DNA from: an uncultured Bacteroidales bacterium
GTDB lineage: Bacteria > Bacteroidota > Bacteroidia > Bacteroidales > Bacteroidaceae
Assembly (NCBI GenBank): GCA_902771725.1
Contig: CACXXT010000010.1
Span: 82,193-126,256 of the forward strand
DNA: 44,064 nucleotides
Reading direction: 5' to 3'
Part shown: positions 19,501 to 27,500 of the stretch, in pieces
Position numbering within the stretch: position 1 is the first letter of the stretch
How the letters are laid out: every line of letters begins with the position of its first letter
Translations under genes and position numbers: made by a program
The notes under the pieces: generated by a model
Database searches by the model: none
Told to the model about the DNA's origin: nothing
What the model saw: only the letters and a program-made list of their open reading frames with translations

Positions 19501-22500
19501 TACCCATATATTGGGTATTATCATTATTGCCGGAATTACCAATATAAATAGATTCATCTGCATTTGCGTCTGTAACCGATTTGCTTCCCTGAACTTTACC
19601 ACTTTTTATAAGCCAATCGTAAGTTAGATTATTTCTATTTGAAGCACTAGAAAATACATGAACTGCATCGCCTCCATAAATGGTGTTATTTGCTGCAATA
19701 CTTAATTTGTTATTGTCTCCTTTAGCTCTGTCGTAGTCACTGCCAAAGACAGCTTTAGTAGATACGGTGCTGCTAAACGTTCTTGCTGTATTGTCTATAA
19801 GCGCAAAAGTGCCATATGTACCACTTTCAAGGCGAATCGTGTATTCTACAGCATTTGTCTGATCGGCGGAAAGACCTCGTACTGTTCCCACATTGGTCGA
19901 TGTGCAACCGCGGCCAACGATAACATTGTATCCGCTTGAGGTAAGCGTGTAAGCAGAAGCACTCAACGTCACGTTTTCAAACTTCGTATTAGCACCGAGA
20001 GTGATATTATTGTTGTTGCCCGTAACAACACCACTAGTACCGTCTGGAGCCTCACCATTTGGATAGTAGCAAGAAATGGTCACAGCACGGTCCACATTGG
20101 TAATACGACGACCACTCCCACCATTGAACCTGTAATTTTGATTCTGCGTTAGAGTCATAAAGTTGCGCTCTACGCCGAGGTCGCCATGATCAAGTATGGC
20201 ATTCGCATTACCACTATTTCCCTTTTTGAGATAGGCTCTTGCCCAAACAGCTTCGAACTCTACTTCCATACCATATTCGCTGTTGGGGGCAAAGTAAATA
20301 TCTGTCTCTGCATTGACAATGGCATTCACAGCGAGAGCTGTGCCGCCGCTGGCAGCACTATAGACTGCACCACCGGTTACACTCTTTAAGCGCCAGCATT
20401 GGAAGCCGCGCCAGCCGGTGAAGTCGTCGGCATCTACATTGCGTGAGCCATAAGTCGGGCGCACCTGGAATGGGTTGGGTATTGGTGTGTAGGGACAACG
20501 CGATGCAGCGGAGGTCTGACTACTTGAACTGAAAGTCCAGGCCGTCTGTGTAGCGTCACCACGCTCCAGAGTCTTATAATATATAAAGGTATTCTCGTTC
20601 TCACCACCTACATTCACCTTGGCTCCGCCCACATAGTTGGCATTGCCCGGCGATACATAGTTGCTTGTACCAGCAGTGTAGTCATTGTTATTACTCATTA
20701 CGATACCATCTCCATAATACGTAATCTTCACATCGGCAGGATTGAGGCTGCGGATGGGGCACTCGGGGTCGCTGTAGTAGCTCCAGCGGTGGTCCTCTGC
20801 ATCGTTGATGGTCACGATAGTACCATTGGCAGCGGATGCCGGATGATAGAGGTAGGAAGCGACGTCGGAGTTGAGCATGTCCGCATGGGCGGCTATCACC
20901 TTAATGGTGGCACCGTCCGTGATGCCTGTGATGGCAGAGCCGTTCCATTGAGTGGAGGACAAGGTAGGCTCGCTGCCATCGGTGGTGTAGTAATAGGTCA
21001 CGCCAGTGGTGGCACAAGCGAAGGTCACACCACTCGAGGTGTTGTTAATGGTCGGGGTCGCCACCTTATCCGGCGAATAAGTCGCTGTTGTTACCTCCGA
21101 GTCTCTGTAATCGGTCTTCACGGCGATGGCATTCACGGTCTGTCCGCTATTGATAGAGAAAGCCCCTGTCGTAGTATAATTATTAGATGAGGTCGTAGGG
21201 GTACTGCCGTCGGTGGTGTAGTAGATGGTGGCGCCGCCGGTCGCAGTGCTCAGCGTCACGTTAGCCGTGCTCCCACCGGAAGCAGGGGTGATGGTGATGG
21301 TGGGCGTAGCGCATTGTTCCACGACGGTGACATGCACCGTCGTGGTCAACGAGGTGCCATCAACTGAAAGGGTGATGTTTGTCGTACCAGGGGCTACACC
21401 ATGGACGGTGACGGTATTATCCGACCTCGTGGTTGTCGCAATGCTGGTGCTGCCCGACGCCACCGTCACCGTGCCGTCGATGCCTAACGGCTGTAGGGTA
21501 TAGGTGAACTGCCTGTTTCCTCCTACTCCGACGATGATGCTTTCGGGATATACCAGGATGCCGCTGACGGTGGTCTTGGTGGCCGTGACGGATGCTGTGG
21601 CTGTCTTGGGAGCTACTCCCGGAAAGTCTACGGATGCGGTGACGGTCACCGTACCTGTGACCTCGCTGGTAGAAATCTTGTTATAGCTGAGGGTGATGGT
21701 GGTGCCGCTTGCTGTGGCGGGAGTGAGGTATCCGCCAGTGGCAACATCGCCTGAGAGAACCCAGCTGAAGGTGGGCGTAGGATGGGTCTCCACGGGAGCG
21801 GAGGCTGTGGGGGCGGCGGCATTCAGCGTGCCGTTATAATAATAATAGGTGTTGCCACCGCCTGTCAGCGTGGTGTAGGCCGGAGTCGTCGTCGTGGCGA
21901 CGGTTGCTGTGGCGGATGCCGTGTATGTCTGTCGTTCGCCATAGTTGAACGTATGAGACGTGGGACTGACAGTCGGTGTGCTTATTTCGCCTACCGCATT
22001 TACTGTTTCGTCATGGTGAGTTCCCGTCAAGACGAAGTCCACCGTCTTGTTGCCCAGTGAGCCGAGGTTTTCCACATTCAGGCGGACGGTGATGTTGCCT
22101 GTTACATTCTCTCCAAGGGTCAGTACACCTGTATTTGAATTGATTGTAGCGTAACTTGCGCCAGAGGCGATGCTCCATCGGTAAGTCGGAGAGGGTGTGC
22201 TGGCCGTAGGAGCTACGGTGTGGTCTGTATTGTCGTACCAGAAGTGATCAGTACCGTTAAACGTATAGATCGTGTACCCGGGTCTATAGGTGCCGGTCAG
22301 GTCTGTATGGCTGAAGGTGATGGTATTGTCGTTGGTGCCGCTGATGGAGATGGTGGGAAGGGTTGTGTTATCAACTAGGTTATTGTTATCGGTGTTTGTG
22401 TTAACTTGATAGTTTTGAGAACCGTTTGTATTATTGTCTTGCATTGCCCATGCATACGGATCGTTTTGCACAAAGATGGAGGCCTCTCGTCCCCAGCTGT

Positions 22501-22951
22501 TTTCGCGCGCATAAACATTTCCATCGCCTCCATTACTGCTACTGCTACGCCAGATATTGTTGGCACTGTTTCGTACTGTTAAGGCGGACCAGGTGTATGT
22601 GCGGTTGAATATAGTGCCACTACGTGTACACGTAGTTGTAAGATAATATGTATTATTGATCTTATTGCGGAGGCTATAACTTGTGTTACCAAGGTTGGCC
22701 TCAGTGCCCCCATTATAGCACGTCCAGATGCAGGTGGGGTCGAAAACTGTCTTGACAGCAATGTTGTTGCCATTCATGCCCACATAGTAAGTGATGCCAT
22801 AACTCGTCCATGTCAGCACATAGTCGCGAGCCTTCACCCCCGCAGTTGTCAACAACAATGCAAGTGCGATGAGAGCTCGGCGGGAGAAACGTCGGAGCAG
22901 GATAGAAATATTAAGTTGATGTCTCATATTGTATGTCATATTCTGGGTCAT
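13568..22951 (-). CDS. Giant surface protein with Ig/Big2, chitobiase-type and Y/F-G-G-G beta-helix repeats
   Basis: About 3127 aa. Starts at 22951, 22939 or 22927 are all possible; the frame continues upstream into a REP hairpin, so that longer form is unlikely. The signal peptide has core RRALIALALLLTTAGVKA. The following domain (RDYVLTWTSYGITYYVG) is unknown to me. Roughly residues 460-548 form a Big2-like Ig domain (VSGILVYPESIIVGVGGNRQ ... VHVTVVEQ). Residues about 549-705 are two chitobiase C-terminal-type modules (TPTITITPASGG, IYYTTDGSTPT; YYYTTDGSEPTLS). From about residue 950 to the end come about forty repeats of the form G-N-x-T-V-x-I-x-G-G-x-I then V-Y/F-G-G-G-x-x-G, suggesting a very long right-handed beta-helix. 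A canonical EF-hand loop DADGNGTLSDDE lies at about residue 2430. It ends in the repeats (TVTIGQEKQP) with no T9SS sorting domain. Function is unknown; adhesin or surface-layer roles are inferred. Confidence 0.9.
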   Translation of the reverse strand: MTQNMTYNMRHQLNISILLRRFSRRALIALALLLTTAGVKARDYVLTWTSYGITYYVGMNGNNIAVKTVFDPTCIWTCYNGGTEANLGNTSYSLRNKINNTYYLTTTCTRSGTIFNRTYTWSALTVRNSANNIWRSSSSNGGDGNVYARENSWGREASIFVQNDPYAWAMQDNNTNGSQNYQVNTNTDNNNLVDNTTLPTISISGTNDNTITFSHTDLTGTYRPGYTIYTFNGTDHFWYDNTDHTVAPTASTPSPTYRWSIASGASYATINSNTGVLTLGENVTGNITVRLNVENLGSLGNKTVDFVLTGTHHDETVNAVGEISTPTVSPTSHTFNYGERQTYTASATATVATTTTPAYTTLTGGGNTYYYYNGTLNAAAPTASAPVETHPTPTFSWVLSGDVATGGYLTPATASGTTITLSYNKISTSEVTGTVTVTASVDFPGVAPKTATASVTATKTTVSGILVYPESIIVGVGGNRQFTYTLQPLGIDGTVTVASGSTSIATTTRSDNTVTVHGVAPGTTNITLSVDGTSLTTTVHVTVVEQCATPTITITPASGGSTANVTLSTATGGATIYYTTDGSTPTTSSNNYTTTGAFSINSGQTVNAIAVKTDYRDSEVTTATYSPDKVATPTINNTSSGVTFACATTGVTYYYTTDGSEPTLSSTQWNGSAITGITDGATIKVIAAHADMLNSDVASYLYHPASAANGTIVTINDAEDHRWSYYSDPECPIRSLNPADVKITYYGDGIVMSNNNDYTAGTSNYVSPGNANYVGGAKVNVGGENENTFIYYKTLERGDATQTAWTFSSSSQTSAASRCPYTPIPNPFQVRPTYGSRNVDADDFTGWRGFQCWRLKSVTGGAVYSAASGGTALAVNAIVNAETDIYFAPNSEYGMEVEFEAVWARAYLKKGNSGNANAILDHGDLGVERNFMTLTQNQNYRFNGGSGRRITNVDRAVTISCYYPNGEAPDGTSGVVTGNNNNITLGANTKFENVTLSASAYTLTSSGYNVIVGRGCTSTNVGTVRGLSADQTNAVEYTIRLESGTYGTFALIDNTARTFSSTVSTKAVFGSDYDRAKGDNNKLSIAANNTIYGGDAVHVFSSASNRNNLTYDWLIKSGKVQGSKSVTDANADESIYIGNSGNNDNTQYMGKRRFTMEGGEIASLAGSLNSYGTNRNNYIVNDGDAVEIRIKGGTIRGSVYGAAAYASATGNRRFVFTGGDVRGWIAGGANGTQSDGGYLYGSTKLYIGGGTSVNSNSSTSVINRAVGGNVFGAGCGYGASSNSGQVTEGTTVVVADDAYVERGVYGGGSYGYTTNTSNIHVLGGHVGGKNGGVSGTTYSGTITGGVFGGACQNQGGTVNITMKDGLVEGGMYGGSNATGTISGNVTMQIDGGQVGTSSKPANIHGGGYGQPTVVSGNVDLMLGTQGQTEKGVTVYGDVYGGSALGSVNGTNTDANKHTNVTLNKGDVHGNVYGGALGDLASLGTGHNNVAANVYGTVAVTVNGGSVTLDDKSAGVFGCNNVNGAPQSTVTVTVNGTDAAGVDNVFGGGNHADYNPPSVNYPTVDIKGGTVNNSVFGGGNEADIKGNANVTMTGGTVKNRVFGGGNLGNVGTFNTVTGHASHSGCIGKPDTWSSGGTCNVTISGGTVGDLGDMTMPDDYGYVFGASRGTSADPTVEPDIDFTAYVKNTKVIISGTAFIIGGVYGGSENGHVRENTEVYIQGGQIGCGEGQTAPYTEAQWTAAINAVTSGNASDITTAAAAMPECSHWPYKEPYTPYDLYDATPGGSKIGDDGHTFYGNVFGGGSGYWPYAKQGGGHDWLEKAGWVEGNTYVEVSGGHILTSIYGGNELTDVGGNCRVKMTGGTLGVPRTVEQMAAHPVTCYLFGAGKGDQRLYFTQRTNVEGNTTVEVEGGTIFGSVFGGGEDGHVKGNATITIGKDDHTGPHIGTTGTSYVDGNIFGAGRGFSGDALTSGVVQGNVSISIKGGTMLGSIYGGGRLGSVGTYIVDYANDDYGRLLGSTGDTSHGNITINISGGTIGNSFEYKVPDGDWSQTWKNNNFIPYTEFGSADTDKNRLMHTKGGNVFGGCMGRLYKLDNTNVIHDWPDMGKARKTAITISGGHIKSNVYGGGEMGVVAEGTTINITGGTIGMEVGDSYTYGSVYGGGYGSGDDTDGYSVDESGTTLNARAYAGLVKGNTDIDISSSGSTHIWASVYGGGELASVTGSTDVNITGGEIGKNGLKDNGYVKYGGYRMGNVFGGGKGSLAFPAAGEIRGNATVTISGGNIYHNVYGGGALGSVGTYSYEPGSSTTVCAPNTGTTTVTITGSAIIGINGWDNGMVNGSSRGGDGRAYLLTHPLNEVAWVNESFVNIGTDGDGANFSTPHIKGSIYGGGENGHNYSNTTINIFSGHVGTDSGTHEHGNIYGAGCGVDTYEYDADGNGTLSDDEKSFYNPLAGIIHGNSYVNIKGGKIERDVYGAGSMGTTEGNSTVTITGGRINRNVFGGPKGKENARSEVANALLADVGGNSQLVIEYPTTPSADDGSTTQLIVGSAFGGGEAGPVKGNVTVNMKSGLVLQDLYGGGALANTNIDNVTAGYGTNSETIPSTSNKKTQVNLTGGTINGNVYGGGLGRKSGYFGETSDLKAKVYGNVTVELNKTQASNKCWVKGNIFGCNNLNGTPKGHALVHIYKTVTKDGSDAVAAKPAKNTNTYELAAVYGGGNMAAYEPVSNTDFAEVIIDGCDYTSIETVYGGGNAASTPATKVTVNSTYEIGTIFGGGNGKDALPNGTATPTPNPGADVGYITEGTTTTSYGSGNANVNALGGMIHKVFGGSNTKGNVRHESVAFIDQSDDTCPLQLDEVYGGGNEAFMDGGSSVKLGCVSYLKNLYGGANDAPVGGNVELTVTSGRFERVFGGNNQGGTISGAITVNIEETGCHPIIIGELYGCGNQAPFGDSSNPKSPTINVKSFTSIGRIFGGGLGEPATVTGNPTVNINEVIGDNSNSGLATGTYTYDVPTYFDADGNFKGWTIEYHDDASAPATVTSTVEVPNHEKGKMGAIGTVFGGGNAAMINGSTAVNINTVQKIDYVSTASGESEPRKNITVLGADIRGNVFGGGNAAKVTGNNTVTIGQEKQP

Positions 22952-22990
22952 ATAGTGAGGTAATTTTTGTTTCGATTTTGGGGAGGGGAT

Positions 22991-23011
22991 TCCGACGGGG
23001 AAACCGTCGGA
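22991..23011. repeat. REP-like hairpin (copy 1), 3' side of the transposase gene
   Basis: TCCGACGG-ggaaa-CCGTCGGA, an 8-bp perfect stem with 5-nt loop, followed by CACCC. It shares the loop (G-R-A-A-A) and flank with copies at 23737-23755 and 24390-24410. Confidence 0.8.
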
Positions 23012-23015
23012 CACC

Positions 23016-24380
23016 CTATTGTTGTTGCCACCAGGTGTCCTTCTGGCGGGCGAGGGCTTGTGCGAGGCAGTTCATGGCCTTGCAGGTGGGGACGGAGATG
23101 CTGGCGTCCTCGGGTTGGTAGAGGTATTGCCACGGGGTGATGAGGAGCAGGTGGCCATCGGCGCAGAGGCGGAGGCGGTCCTGCGAGGGGTGGTAGCGGT
23201 CGGGGAACCCGTTGTCGGTGATGAGTGCTACGGGGAAGCCGCGCCGCAGGGCTTCGTCGATGATGGCCTGTTCGCCTTTGGCGATGCGGGCACTGATGAG
23301 GACGCTGCCGCGGGCCGCCTCTGCGAGGCAGCGTGAGCGATGGGCTGCGAAGCGGGAAGCATCTTTGCGGTGACAGACCACGGGCAGGAGGCGGCGCGCG
23401 AGCAGCGCGCGGTCGCCGAAGGTGTCGCAGGTGATGCTGCCGTCGGGGGACAGCAGGAGGCGGGACTCCAGGGAGGCCAGCGCATCGGCTGTCACGAGGT
23501 GCGGCGGGCATTCGCGCTGCAGGTAGCCGCGGAGGGCGGCGGGGAAGAGCGCGGTGGAGATGCTGCCCCGCTCGGGGCGGAGGTGCAGCTGCTGGCGCAG
23601 CAGGCGGCAGCGCGGGTTCGCGGCGATGTATTGCCGCTGGGTCGCCAGCTGCGCCGCATCCACAGGCATGACATCGCAGTAGCCGGGGTCGAAGAGGGGA
23701 TGATTCCCGCTGCGGGCGGAACTGGGTACCTTGTATCCGGCGGGAAAACCGCCGGGCACACTCACCGCAAAGGGGGCGGGGGAGAGGATGCCTGCGGAAG
23801 AGAGGATGCCCGAGGAAGCAGGGGAGATGATGCCTGCGGGATTCGGGGAGAGGATGCCTGCGGGGGCGGGGGAGATGATGCCCGAGGAAGCGGGGGAGAT
23901 GATGCCTGCGGGGGCGGGGGAGGTGATGGGGGCAGTGTGTGCGGCGGTTTTCCCGTCGCAGTATCCTGCCGTCTGCCCAGTCATTTCCCAGAACCGCCGG
24001 TTACATCCTTTCTTGAATCCGGCAATGACCTGCCCGAGGTGCATGGTCGTGCCATTGCGGCTTAGGATCTTGTCTTGTACTACCATCAGGAAATGGATGT
24101 GCTCGGGCATGACGATGTGATCTTGGATGGTGATCATGGGGTAGTGCGCGGTGATGGCGTGGAGCAGCTCGTGCTCCACCATCTGCCCGAGGGGGGAGAG
24201 GGCGATGCGGGGTGCATCGGCGCTGCCATCGGGCGCGCTGAGGTTGCCCACCACGGCACCGAGGGGGTGGCCGAGGTCATCTGCCACATGCAGGGTGATG
24301 TGGTAGATGCCCGGTCGGGTGTAGTCATGAGCCGCTGCGCGGCGGGTCATGCTGTGCTGGGTGGGGTTCTGCTTTTCCAT
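23016..24380 (-). CDS. IS200/RAYT-like HUH (Y1) transposase with C-terminal extension
   Basis: 454 aa from ATG 24380 (MEKQNPTQHS), preceded by purine-rich GAGAAAGAAAAA; the frame runs upstream into the 39-bp repeats, which I do not count as coding. Residues 20-130 match the Y1/HUH fold of TnpA-REP proteins: PGIYHITLHV strand, HIVMPEHIHFLMVV with the metal-binding H-x-H at 94-96, then LGQVIAGFKKGCNRRFWE. A Ser/Pro/Gly/Ile-rich tandem repeat (about 150-205) separates this from LFDPGYCDVMPV...YIAANPRC, which corresponds to the catalytic-tyrosine helix of RAYTs. The last 170 residues are not part of a minimal Y1 protein; SVLISARIAKGEQAIIDEAL, ALITDNGFPDRYHPSQDRL and GHLLLITPW resemble a DprA-like Rossmann (SLOG) domain. 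REP-like hairpins flank and lie within the gene. RAYTs act on such hairpins as single-stranded DNA. The gene separates two giant genes. Confidence 0.85.
   Translation of the reverse strand: MEKQNPTQHSMTRRAAAHDYTRPGIYHITLHVADDLGHPLGAVVGNLSAPDGSADAPRIALSPLGQMVEHELLHAITAHYPMITIQDHIVMPEHIHFLMVVQDKILSRNGTTMHLGQVIAGFKKGCNRRFWEMTGQTAGYCDGKTAAHTAPITSPAPAGIISPASSGIISPAPAGILSPNPAGIISPASSGILSSAGILSPAPFAVSVPGGFPAGYKVPSSARSGNHPLFDPGYCDVMPVDAAQLATQRQYIAANPRCRLLRQQLHLRPERGSISTALFPAALRGYLQRECPPHLVTADALASLESRLLLSPDGSITCDTFGDRALLARRLLPVVCHRKDASRFAAHRSRCLAEAARGSVLISARIAKGEQAIIDEALRRGFPVALITDNGFPDRYHPSQDRLRLCADGHLLLITPWQYLYQPEDASISVPTCKAMNCLAQALARQKDTWWQQQ
23737..23755. repeat. REP-like hairpin (copy 2), inside the transposase gene
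   Basis: CCGGCGG-gaaaa-CCGCCGG, followed by GCACAC. It is translated in the transposase frame as part of VPGGFPAGYK. Its loop and GCACAC tail match copy 3. Confidence 0.8.
23770..23930. repeat. 24-bp coding minisatellite in the transposase gene
   Basis: On the coding strand the unit encodes S-P-A-P/S-A/S-G-I-I/L, repeated about six times with one shortened copy (SSAGIL). It lies between the HUH motif and the presumed catalytic-tyrosine segment. Because 24 bp is a multiple of three, unit gain or loss keeps the frame. Confidence 0.85.
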
Positions 24381-24389
24381 TTTTTCTTT

Positions 24390-24410
24390 CTCGCCGGGAA
24401 AACCGGCGAG
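24390..24410. repeat. REP-like hairpin (copy 3), 5' side of the transposase gene
   Basis: CTCGCCGG-gaaaa-CCGGCGAG, 8-bp stem, followed by CACAC. It lies 10 bp upstream of the transposase ATG and forms the first edge of the 39-bp tandem array. Confidence 0.82.
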
Positions 24411-24541
24411 CACACTGCTTTTTGAGGAGGGGCCGCCGGGAAGGCGAGCACACTGCTTTTTGAAGAGGGGCGCCGCCGGGATGGCGAGCACACTGCTTTT
24501 TGAAGGGGGGTGCCGCGGGGCGGCGAGAACATTGTTTTGAG
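24405..24541. repeat. About 39-bp tandem array upstream of the transposase gene
   Basis: The core GGCGAGCACACTGCTTTTTG recurs at 24405, 24443 and 24483, with a diverged copy at 24522 (GGCGAGAACATTGTTTTGA), spaced 38-40 bp. Between cores lies (A)GGGGCGCCGCCGGGA. The GGCGAGCACAC part equals the right arm and tail of REP-like copy 3, so the array looks like decayed hairpin copies. Confidence 0.85.
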
Positions 24542-24544
24542 GAG

Positions 24545-24574
24545 GTGCCCTGCGGGGGGGAGCCCGCAGGGCAC
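24545..24574. repeat. 12-bp hairpin just after the 4072-aa giant gene
   Basis: GTGCCCTGCGGG (24545-24556) pairs with CCCGCAGGGCAC (24563-24574) across a 6-nt loop. It starts 6 bp after the giant gene's stop. It lacks a U tract on the minus strand, so it is more likely a REP-family hairpin, although it could still slow transcription or protect the 3' end. Confidence 0.7.
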
Positions 24575-24580
24575 TATTCC

Positions 24581-27500
24581 TTATTTAATGCTAATCTTTG
24601 TTTTGTTGACGATGTAGACGCCGGCGGCGACGTTGGTCTCCATGGTCTCGCCCGGAGCGAGGGTGAAGGTGCGGATGAGGGCGCCTGCGGCGTTGACGAT
24701 GTGAACGTTGGTATCGCTGTTGTAGGTCGAGGTGACGATGATGCGTCCGCGCTTGCCCTTGACGATGAGCTCGCCATCGAGGCGGTCGTTGATGTCGGGC
24801 TGCTCCTCGTCGTTGCCGAGCTGGCTGTCGAGACGGTTGAAGGTGATGTGCTTGACGCCTCCTTCATTGTTGCCTTTGACGCCGCCGGTTGTCTTGGTGA
24901 AGTACGGGCGGAAGGGCACGCCAGCCGTGGCATCGGTGGTGACGTCGTAGCGGCTGCCATCGTTGTTGAGCATGTAGGCACCTGCTGCCACCTCCTTCGT
25001 CAGGTAGTTGGGTGTGAAGGTGAAGTTCGTACCCGTGGGTGTGACAGCTGCTGCTATCATCTCGTCGTCGCTGACGGCGATGCTGACGGGATTCGAATTC
25101 GAGGACACGTGCGAGGCAAAGGTGATTGTCTGCTGCCTCAGCTTGCCAATCTCATTATAAGGTATGTTGGCCACGAAGTTACCGCTGAGGTCGAACTCGT
25201 AGTACGTAGTGCCGGGGAAGCCGATGATGTAGGGCTTGGCAGCGGCCGAGTAGGCGTATGCCGGGTAGGTGTGCGACGTACTGTAGTAGTTCTGCTGGTA
25301 GATGTCGGTGTTCTTGTCCTGGCGCGGCAAGTCGGATTCCTTGTAGTAGTAGTCCCAGAGATAGGTGTTGGTGTAGTTCTTGTCTTTGTACGCCGTTCCG
25401 GCAAATATCGCAGGTTGCGTGCTGGGATATTCGAAGTTACCCTGGAATACCTCCGGGTCGGGATCTGTGGACACCTTGACCTTGCCGGTGAACTCGCGCA
25501 GCCAGTACTCATGACCCCACTTGGTGTTGGTGTCGTTGTAGCTGTTCTGGCTACCGCTGTAGAAGTGCGTGATTTCACCCTTGGTGTCTGTGGTGACGAC
25601 TTCTGCGGCGAATGGAATGCTGATGCCTTCCCATCCCTTGACCCTGTCGACATAGGTGTCGGGCTTGCGCTGGTACCACATACGTTGTCCTTCAGCGAAG
25701 GTGTAGGCGAGCGGAGCGTTGAAGTCCTGGAGGTCGACGAGGAAATGGTTGCCGGGAGCGGTGTAGGTGTCGGTACCCATCTTCACCACGGCATGTCCGT
25801 GGATGTCCTGAATATCCTTCGGCGCCACGTTGCGGTAGGTGGCGTTGGTCTCGGTGTAGACGGGATCCACGAGGTAGTCGATTACCACGTCGTTGGTCTT
25901 GCTGTCGGCCGCGGTGGCATTGTCATCGATGGCTTTGGGCGTATAGACGAGCCAGTTCTTGGTGAGTCCGAAGTTGCGCAGGGCTTCCAGTCCGTCGTTG
26001 TCGAGCAACGGCGGGAAGAAGTTGCTGCCTTGCAGGCCCTGCTTGTAGTCTGACGTGCTGATGGTGGGATAGTCGGTGACATCTCCGTTGCCGCCGGTGA
26101 AGTCGATGGCGGTCATGTTCGGGTAGGCCAGGGTGGTGGGATCGCCGCTCTTGTACGGAGCGAAGACGGCATAGGGGTTGTAGTGTGCCACACCCATCAC
26201 CTTGCTCTGGAAGTAAGCCGGAGCACGATAGACGCGGTTGTTGGCCGTCGAAACGCTGGTCAGACGTGTGTTGGACTTGTTGATGTGCGAGGGTGTCTCC
26301 TGATGAGCACGGTCGACAGTCAGGTAGTCATACGTCAGTCGCTGTCCGAAGAACAGGTAGTCATCCGGCCAGATGGGATAGTACTTGCTGTTGGCGGGGT
26401 TGAAACGTACGTCCTTGTTCTCGGGAATCGTACCTCCGGCATAGATGTAGTCTCCGTCGGCATAGCGGTCTTCGACGTATCCGAAGGTCTTGTCGCCGGC
26501 ACGCTCGCTGTCAAGCGGGTAGATGGAGTAGGCGGGAGTGTAGTACTTCGTCTCGGGCGTCGTGGGCAGGGTGCCGTCGCCATTGGCGCGCCAGAATCCA
26601 TAAGGCTTATTGCCCGTCTCGCTCAGCGCCTGGTCGAAGTAGCGCTTGTTGAGGTAGAAGCCGTTGAGGTCGTAGGTCACCTCGCCGTTGTAGAAGGCGC
26701 TGAGCGGCATCTTGCGTGCGCTGCCTCGGTCGTGCGATTCTACTTTATATACATTCGTTTCGGGATAGTAGCAGTTCACGACCTGTGTTCCGTGGGTGTC
26801 CGACGGGTTGCCGAAGACGGCTTGTACGCCGGCCGGGCGCTCCGTGGTCGTGTCGCTGCTCTTGATCCAGCAGTTCTCCACATATCCAGTGCCGATATCC
26901 ACGATACCTGCTGTGGTGAAGTCGCCGGTGACGCCGAGGTTATAGACCTCGCCGCAGAGTTTGTGGAAGAGCGAGTTGGTGAGACCGCTGATGGTGTAGC
27001 CGTCGCCGTGCAGGGTGCCTTCGAAGCAGTGTTCGTCGGTGCCGATGGGCGTCCAGGAGGTGTAGGCCTTCGGTGCGATGTCGCTGCGGAGGTAGAACTG
27101 CAGGTTCTTCGAGGCTCCGATGAATTCGGTGTTCACGCCGTGGTGTCCGCTGAGGGCTCCGGTATTGGCGATGGGCACAGACTCGTCTTGCTGGTTGTAC
27201 TGCTTGGGCTGCAGCGACAGGTCGAAGAAGTCCTTCAAGAGGTCGAGTTCGTTCTTTGTGGCATCGGAGGTGCAGTCGCGGTTGTCGATGTAGATCTTCG
27301 GGTCGCGCTGACGGTGGGCATCCTTGTGGTCAAGGAACATGTGGTTCTCCTTGTCCAGCATCACCTGGTCGAGGTCGTGGTAGTTGGCCACGGAGAACTG
27401 TACGGAGTTGGAGTAGGTCTTGCCCAGATAGGTCTTGGCGTAGTAGGCCACGTAGTAGCCGTCCTGATACCAGAACATCTTCGTGTCGTTGTTGACGTAC

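Noticed and set aside
22952..23014. N-terminal extension of the 3127-aa giant (SDGFPVGIP...)
   Set aside because: It is the translation of the REP-like hairpin and puts over 50 residues before the signal peptide core; Met codons at 22951-22927 are better.
24381..24491. A 37-codon N-terminal extension of the transposase
   Set aside because: It consists of the 39-bp tandem repeats and REP hairpin; the ATG at 24380 has a purine-rich upstream stretch and the expected Y1 start.
24545..24574. Intrinsic terminator of the 4072-aa gene
   Set aside because: The stem is strong but no U tract follows on the transcript strand, and its GTGC/GCAC ends fit the neighbouring REP-like family better.
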